Below, piece after piece: positions 24,671-32,827 of a stretch of DNA of 64,000 nucleotides (positions are counted from its first letter, which is position 1; the number at the start of each line of letters is the position of its first letter). The notes below the pieces were generated by a model. That model was not told where the DNA came from. It saw only the letters and a program-made list of their open reading frames with translations, and ran no database searches. The stretch is from contig NZ_CZPZ01000001.1 in the NCBI RefSeq assembly GCF_001458775.1, positions 372,001 to 436,000 of the forward strand, written 5' to 3'. The translations under genes were made by a program, and so were the position numbers. This stretch comes from Candidatus Nitrospira nitrificans (GTDB taxonomy: Bacteria; Nitrospirota; Nitrospiria; Nitrospirales; Nitrospiraceae).

Positions 24671-25432
24671 TCATCGGATTTCGGCCAACTTATTCTTCGC
24701 CAACTTTGACTCGTCCGATGAGGGGAACTCCTCAAGGACTCGCTTCAGATTTTTTCTCGACCTGCCGAGATCGCCGGTCTCTGCCGTCGCTAAGCCAAGC
24801 TTATACAACGCCGCGGGAATCTTTTCGTTCCCCGGATATTCCGCCACGAGAGAGTCGAACGTATGGATGGCCCGCCCATAGTCTTTCAAGTTGTAATACG
24901 ACTCTCCCAGCCAATAGTGGGCGTTCGGAGTCAGAGACGTACCGGAAAAATCCTTGATAAACCGCTGGAACCCGGCGACCGCAAGTTCGTATTTCCCATT
25001 GAGGTAATCATTATAGGCCAGATTGAAGGCAGAGGTCGGCGTGATACCGGACACTATCCCCGCCGGTTCGGCAAGCGGCGTCTGCTTGACGGGTCTGGAA
25101 GCGCGCGGCTCAGTCGGGGAATCCGCCCTGGCAGATGCCTGGCTGGCGACCTCTTCCAGCTTTGCCAATCGACTTTCAAGCTTTTGAAAGCGAGTCGCCA
25201 GATCATCAAATCGCACCTTCGCGGGATCGGTCTCCTTACTTCGCTCGACGGTTTCCAATCGGCGCATCACGGCATCCACCCGTTGATGATCCTGATCCTG
25301 CGTTCGGGAGATGGTCGAGAGCTGATTGCGCATTTCCATAAAATCGGCATGTTTGGCGCAGCCCACCAGCACGACCGTCGACGCCAACAATCCCCATGCC
25401 GCGGAATGAGACACAAGTGTACGGACATGCAT
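24671..25432 (-). CDS. Tol-Pal associated protein CpoB/YbgF (first in map order)
   Basis: A 253-residue lipoprotein (lipobox VLVGC) with an N-terminal coiled coil (about 30-90) and a C-terminal TPR domain (AFNLAYNDYLNGKYELAVAG, HYWLGESYYNLKDY, AALYKLGLATAETG). CpoB links Tol-Pal activity to PBP1B during division. It is preceded 4 bases upstream by a second, longer CpoB-like gene, so the cluster has two. Confidence 0.85.
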   Translation of the reverse strand: MHVRTLVSHSAAWGLLASTVVLVGCAKHADFMEMRNQLSTISRTQDQDHQRVDAVMRRLETVERSKETDPAKVRFDDLATRFQKLESRLAKLEEVASQASARADSPTEPRASRPVKQTPLAEPAGIVSGITPTSAFNLAYNDYLNGKYELAVAGFQRFIKDFSGTSLTPNAHYWLGESYYNLKDYGRAIHTFDSLVAEYPGNEKIPAALYKLGLATAETGDLGRSRKNLKRVLEEFPSSDESKLAKNKLAEIR

Positions 25433-25436
25433 GTTG

Positions 25437-26837
25437 CTACCGCACCTCCTTGAGCTGCGCTAGTTTATCCGAAGCCTTCCCCGCCTCAACAGTTTTCGGG
25501 TAGAGGGTGACGACCTGTTTAAAGGCGGACGACGCTCGCCTTTTATCTTTTAATGCCAGATAGGCATAGCCCTTTTTCAAGATTGCAGCGGGCACCTTTT
25601 CGCTGCCGGGATAGTCGATCTCCACTTTATCGTAGGCATCGATCGCTCGCTGAAACTCTTTCTTGCCGAAGTACGACTCCCCCAGCCAAAACCGGGCATT
25701 CGGCGCGAGGGTGGAGTTTGGATACTCATCGAGAAATCCGGCGAACCCTTGCCGAGCGCCTTCCAAATCCCCGTCCCGAAACAACCCCAATACCCGCTCA
25801 TACCGACCCCGATCAGGTGGATCGGCGCTGGCTTGAACCGGTTCAAACTTCGGTGCTTCTTGAGGAGGAGAGATCGTTGTTGAACCACCCGTCGTCTCCG
25901 GGCCCGCAGACAACTTTGCCGTCTCGCCTCCTTCTACCGTGGGCTCATTGACTCCCGGTGCGGAGTGGTGCGCGGGTTTGTGAGCCGGCTGAGGAGAAGC
26001 AGGCTTATTGGATACCTGCTCAAGAGCTTTCGCCAAGCCATCGATTCGTCCATCCTGCTCATCAAGGCGAGCCGTGACTTTTTTTCCGACAGCTTCAAGC
26101 GCCCTCGTAATGGAGACCACGCTTCGGTTGACATCTTCCGCATGGGTGGCGGTCGCTTTTGAATCGACATCGATTTTCGACGTCAAGTGCTTGGTAACCT
26201 GCTCATGCTCGCCCACGCGATCATTCAGTCCGGTCAGCGCCTCCCGAAATCCCGTCAGCGCCTGATTGAACTGCGTGAACTTGAGAGAGATCTGTTCAAT
26301 CTTATTCTGGTGCTCGGCTAACTCCTTTTGATGCCCTTCCATCTTGACATCGACGCGTTTTGCCAACCCCTCGTTCGTGCGCTGGACGACATCGATGACC
26401 TCTTTTTTCAACGTCTCCATGGCCTTCGAGAGCTCGTCGAGCCGGGCCGACACCTTCACATCCTGCGTCTCGAAGCTCTTCTGCATCCACAGATACCGCG
26501 TGCTGCTGTCGGCTTCGAGCTTGGCCGCCAATTGTTCAAGTTTTTTTGTCTGCTGCTCCAACTGGGCCGACCGATGCTTGAAGTCCTCCTGTTTCCCCTG
26601 GAGCTCTCGTGCCTGGTGCAGAGCCTTATCCAGTTCTCCTCGCAGCTGCGGCAGTTCAAATTCGCGCAAGGTCGAAATTTCCTGGCTCTGCCTGGCTCTG
26701 GTCTGGGACAGCTGCTGCTGAAGATCTTTTTCGGCTTTCTTCAGGTCGGACTGCTGCGCGACACAACCGGGCAGAAGGAGACCGCCCACGACGATACCGA
26801 GAAGCACACCATGCGCGGTTCGTAGTTGAAACGTCAT
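25437..26837 (-). CDS. Long coiled-coil CpoB/YbgF-like lipoprotein
   Basis: A 466-residue lipoprotein (lipobox LLLPGC). Residues about 28-275 are heptad-rich coiled coil (Gln/Glu/Lys/Leu), followed by a Pro/Ser linker and a C-terminal TPR domain with RYERVLGLFRDGDLEGARQG and RFWLGESYFGKKEFQ, the same layout as the shorter paralogue next door but with a much longer rod. It may span more of the periplasm. Located between pal and the second cpoB. Confidence 0.82.
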   Translation of the reverse strand: MTFQLRTAHGVLLGIVVGGLLLPGCVAQQSDLKKAEKDLQQQLSQTRARQSQEISTLREFELPQLRGELDKALHQARELQGKQEDFKHRSAQLEQQTKKLEQLAAKLEADSSTRYLWMQKSFETQDVKVSARLDELSKAMETLKKEVIDVVQRTNEGLAKRVDVKMEGHQKELAEHQNKIEQISLKFTQFNQALTGFREALTGLNDRVGEHEQVTKHLTSKIDVDSKATATHAEDVNRSVVSITRALEAVGKKVTARLDEQDGRIDGLAKALEQVSNKPASPQPAHKPAHHSAPGVNEPTVEGGETAKLSAGPETTGGSTTISPPQEAPKFEPVQASADPPDRGRYERVLGLFRDGDLEGARQGFAGFLDEYPNSTLAPNARFWLGESYFGKKEFQRAIDAYDKVEIDYPGSEKVPAAILKKGYAYLALKDKRRASSAFKQVVTLYPKTVEAGKASDKLAQLKEVR

Positions 26838-26901
26838 GTTCTGAGATCCAAACGACCGCTTACGATCAGGATACGTTCAGGCGAGCGGCGCAATCGGCTC
26901 A

Positions 26902-27615
26902 CTACTTTCCTGTCTTGACAACGAGATGTCCACGGCGATTCTGCGAATAACACGATTCTGTATGTTCCGTGCAGAACGGCCGTTCTTTGCCGTACGAGAC
27001 GACCGACAAATACGTGGGAGCCACCCCCAGCTCGACGAGGTAATTCCGAACGGCTTTCGCGCGTTTCTCACCCAACACCAAATTATACGCCGACGTGCCG
27101 CGCTCATCACAATGGCCTTCGATTTTCAGCTGTGCGGTCGGATTCGATCTGGCCCATTCCGCATCGCCGGCAAGGGCATGACGCCCTTCGTCGGTGACTG
27201 AAAAACTGTCATACGCGAAAAAGACGTCCCGAAGTCCGGCTGCCACCGACGCCACCTGCTCCGCACGAATTTCAGCCAACTGACGAGCGGCCGAGCCGGA
27301 ATCCGCTTTGGCAACCATCGCGTTGGCATGGCCGGCACCGCCCGGACTCCCTGTATTGCCGGCCTGTCCGCCCAACCGTTCTTCCGAAGGATTGCGATCC
27401 AACCCCCGCAAGTTATTCGACTCATCGCGTCCGGAGAACGACGTGTCGGGAAAACCTGAACTCGTGCCGTCTTTGCTCCCCCCTCCCTTGGCCATCTCGT
27501 CTTGCAACGCCTGTATATCCCCCCCGGATCGAACCGCCTTCTTCGAGCAGGCCGGCATTCCCAGTACGATAATCCCAAGGATCAACGGCAGACAGCTGAC
27601 TGGTATTTTTTTCAT
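26902..27615 (-). CDS. pal: Peptidoglycan-associated lipoprotein Pal
   Basis: A 237-residue lipoprotein (lipobox GMPAC) with a Gly/Ser-rich linker and a C-terminal OmpA-like domain: LKIEGHCDERGTSAYNLVLGEKRA, where the Asp and Arg bind meso-diaminopimelate of peptidoglycan. It tethers the outer membrane to the wall and interacts with TolB. The linker (about residues 35-110) is longer than in E. coli Pal. Starts behind GGAGGGAAGGAA. Confidence 0.92.
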   Translation of the reverse strand: MKKIPVSCLPLILGIIVLGMPACSKKAVRSGGDIQALQDEMAKGGGSKDGTSSGFPDTSFSGRDESNNLRGLDRNPSEERLGGQAGNTGSPGGAGHANAMVAKADSGSAARQLAEIRAEQVASVAAGLRDVFFAYDSFSVTDEGRHALAGDAEWARSNPTAQLKIEGHCDERGTSAYNLVLGEKRAKAVRNYLVELGVAPTYLSVVSYGKERPFCTEHTESCYSQNRRGHLVVKTGK

Positions 27616-27694
27616 TGGATTCCTTCCCTCCTGTGAAATACCGTCCCTTTTTCTTACAACCTAGGACGATTGCCGTCAATGCCTTCCTGGAAAT

Positions 27695-29035
27695 TTACGA
27701 GGCCGGGGACCAGGACGGTGCGCTATTGTGCGTGCCGGTGAACGTAATGCGCTCGAGATCTTTCCCGTCGGCATCAATCATGTAGATCTGACTCTTCCCC
27801 TCCACCGTCGAGCTGAAAACGAGATGCCGTCCGTCCGGCGACCAAGACGGAGAATCATCCACGCCCAACCCTGTCGTGAGTTGTAGCCGTTTCTGACCGT
27901 CGGGAGTGATCACACACAGTTTGTACTCTTTTTTGGGAGTCCGGCACACATAGGCAATCCAATTTCCTCGAGGCGACCAGGCCGGCGCCGCGTTATAGTC
28001 TCCTTCGAACGTCAATCGACGCACATTGGATCCATCCGCGCTCATGAGGAAAATCTGTGGTCCCCCGCTCCGATCGGACGTAAATACGAGCTCTCGGCCC
28101 GATGGAGACCATGAGGGCGATAAGTCCCCGGCCGCATGCGTGGTCAGTCGTTGAACGGCTTTCGTCTTGGTATCCAATCTGTACAATTCTGCATTCCCTT
28201 CATGGCTTGATGAGTAGGCCAGCGAATTCCCGTCGGGAGAGAGAACCGGCGTGATATTCAACCCTCCTTGAGCGACGAGTGTCCATCGCTTCCCCGTGGC
28301 CAGCTCGATCATGTCGATATCCTGCGTGTTCCGATTGCGGTATGTCGTGAAGACCAAAAATCGGCGATCCGGCGACCAACGTGGCATCAGATTCAAAAAC
28401 CCATCGGCCGTCAGCTGACGCGGATCATATCCATCGTAATCCATCACGAATAATTCACGAGCCGTCCCCAATTCCGAGACATAGGCGATCTTCGTCCGGG
28501 CGATTCCCGGCTCTCCCGTATAGCGAAAGACCAGCTCATCCGCAAAGCGATGGGCCATGAGGCGAGCGACCGATGTCGAGCCGACATAGCGTTTCCCGCC
28601 CACGACTTCATTGTTCCCGGCGTCATACACATAGCCATCCATGCTGAGATCGGCGTCCTTGCTCCCACTCTTCATTCCCGCCTGACCCCACACAATGACC
28701 GACACCCCATTCTCGGCAGCTCGTTTGAACGAGGGATCGGGCTCAGCGCCGAGGTGACCGACCTTAATGCCAAGGCTCGGCAAATCGACCAGCGCAAAGA
28801 CCAGCGAGCGCCGCACGTCCGCCTTGAGCACGTCTTCAATGCGCGTGCCGAGCTTCACGCGCGCCTCGGGTGACTCCGACCCGCCCAGATTTTCAATCCC
28901 GGCGATCCCGAGCGGAATCTTTTGAAAATCCGATCTCGTGGCTTCAAGAAAGACATCGGCGGCGCCGGATTCAATGATCCACGCCACACCGATCGATACA
29001 CACAGGCTGACGAGCACGACAACTCGAAACGTCAT
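27695..29035 (-). CDS. tolB: Tol-Pal periplasmic protein TolB
   Basis: A 446-residue protein with a signal peptide, the N-terminal TolB domain (about 30-165) and a six-bladed beta-propeller with repeats such as WSPDRRFLVFTTYRN, LSPDGNSLAYSSSHEG and WSPDGRHLVFSST. TolB binds Pal and the TolA system to keep the outer membrane invaginated during division. Lies between tolA (3 bases) and pal. Confidence 0.93.
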   Translation of the reverse strand: MTFRVVVLVSLCVSIGVAWIIESGAADVFLEATRSDFQKIPLGIAGIENLGGSESPEARVKLGTRIEDVLKADVRRSLVFALVDLPSLGIKVGHLGAEPDPSFKRAAENGVSVIVWGQAGMKSGSKDADLSMDGYVYDAGNNEVVGGKRYVGSTSVARLMAHRFADELVFRYTGEPGIARTKIAYVSELGTARELFVMDYDGYDPRQLTADGFLNLMPRWSPDRRFLVFTTYRNRNTQDIDMIELATGKRWTLVAQGGLNITPVLSPDGNSLAYSSSHEGNAELYRLDTKTKAVQRLTTHAAGDLSPSWSPSGRELVFTSDRSGGPQIFLMSADGSNVRRLTFEGDYNAAPAWSPRGNWIAYVCRTPKKEYKLCVITPDGQKRLQLTTGLGVDDSPSWSPDGRHLVFSSTVEGKSQIYMIDADGKDLERITFTGTHNSAPSWSPAS

Positions 29036-29038
29036 GGC

Positions 29039-30109
29039 TTATCCTTGTGGCTCTCCGACGGTAAAGGTGAAATGGGCATCAAAATACAGATCCGTGATAT
29101 CAGATGGAAACACCGGCAATGGGTTGGCGCTGATCACAGCCCGTTTCCCGGCCAAATCATAGTACTCGTTTCCGGACGATTGTTCGATCGTCACACCGGT
29201 GACCGATCCGTTCTTATGGAGTCTGAACTGTATGACAACGACATACGCATGGCTGGTCAGATCCATGGGCGGGGCATTCCAAGCATTACTGATTCGCTTC
29301 CGCACAAGCGCAAGATAGGCGTTAGAACCAGGAGCCATTCCGGGAACCTTCAGCGCGGTGTCGACAGCCTTGGCGCTCTGGGCCTTCGCTTCAACCTGAG
29401 TCACAGGTTTTGTCGGCACATCCACCGGCGGCGCTGCTTTCGGCACCTCAAGTGTCTTGATTTTCTTCAATTCCTCGTCTAATTCCTTCGCCACATCTTC
29501 CGTCAAGGATGAGGACGGAACAGAGGCAACCGGCTTTTTTTGCGTCGTCTCCTTGGTTTCCGACACGACCGGCACATCCGGCAGCTTCATCGCAGGCGCT
29601 TTTTTTGGTTTGTCCTCGGGACTGATGTCGCCGCGTGTTGGAGCATCCGGAGGCAACTCAATATCTTTCATGATATCGCGCATCAGATCATTCGAAGGCT
29701 TTGCGGGAGTCACTGGTGGAGAAACAGGCGCGGCGGTCACCGGCGGAAGAGGCGCGGGCGCTTTCACAGGAGGAGCGAATTTCGACGGTTCAATAGGTTT
29801 CGGCTGTTCAACGGATTTGGGTGGCGTAATGGTTTTCGCGCGCTCGATGGGCTTCGTCTGCTGTACCGGCTTGGGTTGTTCTATCTCTTTCTTAATCGGC
29901 GGACTTTTCTGAGGGTCAACGGCCTTTTCCGGAAGCGTCGGCAAACTCGCGAGGGAAATCTCAATCGACGTCAGAGGCCGTTCACCATGCCGTGGCAGTC
30001 GAACCCAGCCCACTATCACCAGTATGCCGATATGAAGGACCAGAGAGACGACGACGGCAAGGCCCAAGCGACGAGTCAGTCTCGCCTGCCATTCATCATC
30101 CGAAACCAT
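29039..30109 (-). CDS. tolA: TolA-like energy transducer (TonB C-terminal domain)
   Basis: A 356-residue protein with one N-terminal membrane anchor (LAVVVSLVLHIGILVIVGWV), a long Lys/Pro/Gln-rich middle with repeated KP and PKxxEQPKPIE units, and a C-terminal TonB/TolA domain (ISNAWNAPPMDLTSHAYVVV and the NGSVTGVTIEQSSG strand). It spans the periplasm and couples the TolQ/TolR motor to Pal/TolB. The ATG at 30109 is chosen; an in-frame start at 30184 would overlap tolR by 38 bases. Confidence 0.85.
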   Translation of the reverse strand: MVSDDEWQARLTRRLGLAVVVSLVLHIGILVIVGWVRLPRHGERPLTSIEISLASLPTLPEKAVDPQKSPPIKKEIEQPKPVQQTKPIERAKTITPPKSVEQPKPIEPSKFAPPVKAPAPLPPVTAAPVSPPVTPAKPSNDLMRDIMKDIELPPDAPTRGDISPEDKPKKAPAMKLPDVPVVSETKETTQKKPVASVPSSSLTEDVAKELDEELKKIKTLEVPKAAPPVDVPTKPVTQVEAKAQSAKAVDTALKVPGMAPGSNAYLALVRKRISNAWNAPPMDLTSHAYVVVIQFRLHKNGSVTGVTIEQSSGNEYYDLAGKRAVISANPLPVFPSDITDLYFDAHFTFTVGEPQG

Positions 30110-30146
30110 GCCGGCTGATGCCCAAGCCTGCACCGTGGACCTTATC

Positions 30147-30590
30147 CTACTGATTGTGTTGGGATGGCGTACCCTCACTGACACGTTCAGGTCCGGTGGG
30201 ATCAGTCACCATGCCAAGTTTCTCGATACCGGCTTTTTTGACTCCATCCATCACCTGAACCACTATTCCATATGGCACGTCGCGGTCGGCGCGCAAATAC
30301 AACGAGACATCGACATGCTCTTCTTTCATCATGCGCAACTTCCGTTCCAGCTGAGCCACGCTCACCTGATCTTTGTCGAGATAGAGGCGTTGATCTTTTT
30401 CGATCGTCAGCACCGCTCGAATTTCCGGCTTGATCGTGTTCGACGCCGAAGTCGGCAACTTGATGTCCATGCCTCGATAGAGCATCGGTGCCGTGACCAT
30501 AAAGATCACCAGAAGCACCAGCACCACGTCCACAAGCGGAATGACGTTGATTTCCGCTAAAAATCGACGCTGCCTTGTCTCAAACATCAT
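30147..30590 (-). CDS. tolR: Tol-Pal motor subunit TolR (ExbD family)
   Basis: A 147-residue protein with the N-terminal membrane segment [20 protein letters not shown], in which the Asp of LVDVV is the proton-bearing residue, followed by a periplasmic domain (KLPTS...[12 protein letters not shown]). With TolQ it forms the proton-driven motor. Its start overlaps the tolQ stop by 4 bases. Confidence 0.92.
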   Translation of the reverse strand: MMFETRQRRFLAEINVIPLVDVVLVLLVIFMVTAPMLYRGMDIKLPTSASNTIKPEIRAVLTIEKDQRLYLDKDQVSVAQLERKLRMMKEEHVDVSLYLRADRDVPYGIVVQVMDGVKKAGIEKLGMVTDPTGPERVSEGTPSQHNQ

Positions 30591-31288
30591 CCCTTCGCTC
30601 CAACGGAAACCGGAGCGACAGGTCTCGTCTGGGCTGGAATCAAGGCCAGGAGCTCCACCACGACCGAATCCATATGCATGGCGGCACGTCTGATGCGTAC
30701 GAGAAAATAATTATAGGCGATGACGGCGGGAATCGCGGCAAACAATCCGGCTGCGGTCGCGATCAAGGCTTCGGAAACGCCGGGAGCCACAGCCGCAATG
30801 CTGGCTGTGCCTTGCGTGCCGATTTCCCGGAATGAGTCGATAATGCCCATCACCGTCCCCAAGAGCCCCACGAACGGGCAGATATTGCCGGTCGTCGCAA
30901 GAAACGGAAGGAACGATTCCAACTTGGCGATTTGTCCCTGGACAAGATGAGCCGCCGTCCGCTCCATCACATGTCGATCATACGCAATGGAACCGTGTTC
31001 GTTCATCTCGGTGGGGAGATAACCGATCCGTTGAATCACGGTATGAAAAATCTTTGCGCAGGGACTTCCGATCGTCTGTTGCGCATGCCGAGTGACATCC
31101 TCCACATCTCTGGCCCGTAGCAATACGGCCATAAAATGACGATCTTTTGCATCAGCGGTGCGAAACACGGCCAGTTTGTAGAAAATGATGGCCCAGGACG
31201 CAACCGAAAAGCAGACCAGGAGGACGAGGACCACCTTGGACACGATCCCGAGCGACAGAATGACTCCTAGTGGGCCGGCTTGAAACAT
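30587..31288 (-). CDS. tolQ: Tol-Pal motor subunit TolQ (ExbB family)
   Basis: A 233-residue protein with three membrane segments and the ExbB/TolQ signature [23 protein letters not shown] followed by [19 protein letters not shown]. It is the pentameric channel part of the Tol motor. First gene of the long minus-strand array running through pal, mutL and rodZ. Confidence 0.93.
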   Translation of the reverse strand: MFQAGPLGVILSLGIVSKVVLVLLVCFSVASWAIIFYKLAVFRTADAKDRHFMAVLLRARDVEDVTRHAQQTIGSPCAKIFHTVIQRIGYLPTEMNEHGSIAYDRHVMERTAAHLVQGQIAKLESFLPFLATTGNICPFVGLLGTVMGIIDSFREIGTQGTASIAAVAPGVSEALIATAAGLFAAIPAVIAYNYFLVRIRRAAMHMDSVVVELLALIPAQTRPVAPVSVGAKG

Positions 31289-31361
31289 ACGAGTCTCTAC
31301 TCTCCCTCCTCAGCGCTCATGAGTCCTTGGCAAAGTGGATTGTACCAAACTCTGAAGAAAA

Positions 31362-31439
31362 TGGCGGGGCCGACGGGATTTGAACCCGCGACCTCCAGAT
31401 TGACAATCTGGCGTCCTAACCAGGCTGAACGACGGCCCC
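31362..31439 (-). tRNA. tRNA-Asp (GTC)
   Basis: On the minus strand the acceptor GGGGCCG pairs with CGGCCCC. The anticodon stem CCAGA/TCTGG holds the loop TTGTCAA, giving anticodon GTC. The T-arm GGTTCAAATCC is normal, and the terminal CCA is encoded. Confidence 0.95.
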
Positions 31440-31570
31440 GCAAAATCTATCGATGGCAGAACAACAGCACGACAAGACGAAGTCGTTGGTCGCCGATCAA
31501 TTCCTGCGTGTAGGAACAGACCCTCCACACAGCAAACACACTTCCTGCCTCTGCGTACCACACTTTTACA

Positions 31571-31646
31571 TGGTAGGCGGAACAGGGATTGAACCTGTGA
31601 CCTCTGCCTTGTAAGGGCAGCGCTCTCCCAACTGAGCTATCCGCCC
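31571..31646 (-). tRNA. tRNA-Val (TAC)
   Basis: On the minus strand the acceptor GGGCGGA pairs with TCCGCCT (first pair G-U). The D-arm AGCTCAGTTGGGAGAGC is normal and the anticodon stem CTGCC/GGCAG holds CTTACAA, anticodon TAC. The terminal CCA is encoded. Confidence 0.95.
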
Positions 31647-31745
31647 GATTTTCTTGGCAACCGCTGCGGAGGGTATCAAGTCCACGATTCCTTGTCAACG
31701 GGTTCACGTCCCGTTCATCACGCTCCATAATATACTGATTCCTAA

Positions 31746-32702
31746 CTATTTAGGCTTCGTGGAATTTTGCACGTCCGACTGCCGTCGGCCACGCTGTCGT
31801 GGGAAATATCGGCGATGGATCTGTCGTAACCGGCTGCCTTCCACATGCGTATAGATTTGAGTCGTCGCGATGTCTGCGTGCCCCAACATTGATTGCACGA
31901 CTCGCAAATCGGCTCCTCCCTCCAGCAGATGCGTGGCAAAGGAATGCCTCAGCATGTGCGGAGAAATCGATTTGGAAATGCCGGCGCGTCGCGCCCGCCG
32001 CAGAAGCAGCTTCCAACATGCCTGCCTCGTAAGCCCTCGTCCTCGCCGGCTGATGAACAGCACACGGGACGATCGCCCTTTGAGTAGAACGGGTCTCACA
32101 TGCTCCACGTAATCCACCAACATCTTGACCGCAACCTGTCCCATCGGGACGACCCTCTCTTTGGCGCCTTTCCCGACGACTCGCACGCAACCCAATTGCA
32201 TGTCGATCTGCGAAAGACTGAGTCCGACAAGCTCTGACACACGAAGACCCGCCGCATACAACAATTCCAACATCACGCGATCGCGTTGATCCTCGGCGTG
32301 ATCACGAGCCGGCAGCTCCAGCAATGCCGTCATTTCCTCATGCGTCAGTGTCTTCGGTAATCGAACCGGCCGACGCACCGCCCTCATATCACGGAGCGGA
32401 CTGGCCTCCACGAGGTTTTCCCGAATCAGAAAGCGATACCACCCTCGCATCGCCGAGAGGAGACGGGCAATCGATGACGCCGCAAGGGCCTCGTGTTTAA
32501 GCGATGCAAGGAAGGACCGTATCGTGTGCGGTGGGACAGGGGCTACCACACTGAGCTGATGCTCCATCAAGTATCGCTGCCACCGCGACAGGTCTCGGCG
32601 GTAGGACTCGAGCGTATTGGTGGCTAGTCCGCTTTCAATCCGCAGCTCGCTGAGATACCGTTCAAGCAGAGGATCCAGCAATGGTGCCGTTGGTTCAATC
32701 AT
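31746..32702 (-). CDS. xerD: Tyrosine recombinase XerC/XerD
   Basis: A 318-residue phage-integrase family enzyme. The N-terminal SAM-like domain is followed by the catalytic set: Arg in AAGLRVSELVGL, Lys in GKGAKERVVP, His-x-x-Arg in PHMLRHSFATH, His in SMLGHADI and Tyr in TTQIYTHVE. XerCD resolves chromosome dimers at dif during division. The length and motifs fit XerD rather than a mobile integrase. The ATG at 32702 is chosen over a TTG at 32729. Confidence 0.9.
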   Translation of the reverse strand: MIEPTAPLLDPLLERYLSELRIESGLATNTLESYRRDLSRWQRYLMEHQLSVVAPVPPHTIRSFLASLKHEALAASSIARLLSAMRGWYRFLIRENLVEASPLRDMRAVRRPVRLPKTLTHEEMTALLELPARDHAEDQRDRVMLELLYAAGLRVSELVGLSLSQIDMQLGCVRVVGKGAKERVVPMGQVAVKMLVDYVEHVRPVLLKGRSSRVLFISRRGRGLTRQACWKLLLRRARRAGISKSISPHMLRHSFATHLLEGGADLRVVQSMLGHADIATTQIYTHVEGSRLRQIHRRYFPRQRGRRQSDVQNSTKPK

Positions 32703-32827
32703 GGCGGTCGGAGCACGAACTATAGCCAACTCGCTGCATCAGTACAATGCTGCCACCCGAGTACTCCTTGACAGGCCGCACCCTTTCCGATACTAGTCTG
32801 CCTACGGCCTACCGCCGATCGAACGTA

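Noticed and set aside
31362-32702. tRNA genes next to a tyrosine recombinase, suggesting an integrated element
   Set aside because: The recombinase has XerD length and motifs, the tRNAs are intact and there is no repeated tRNA end or cargo gene.
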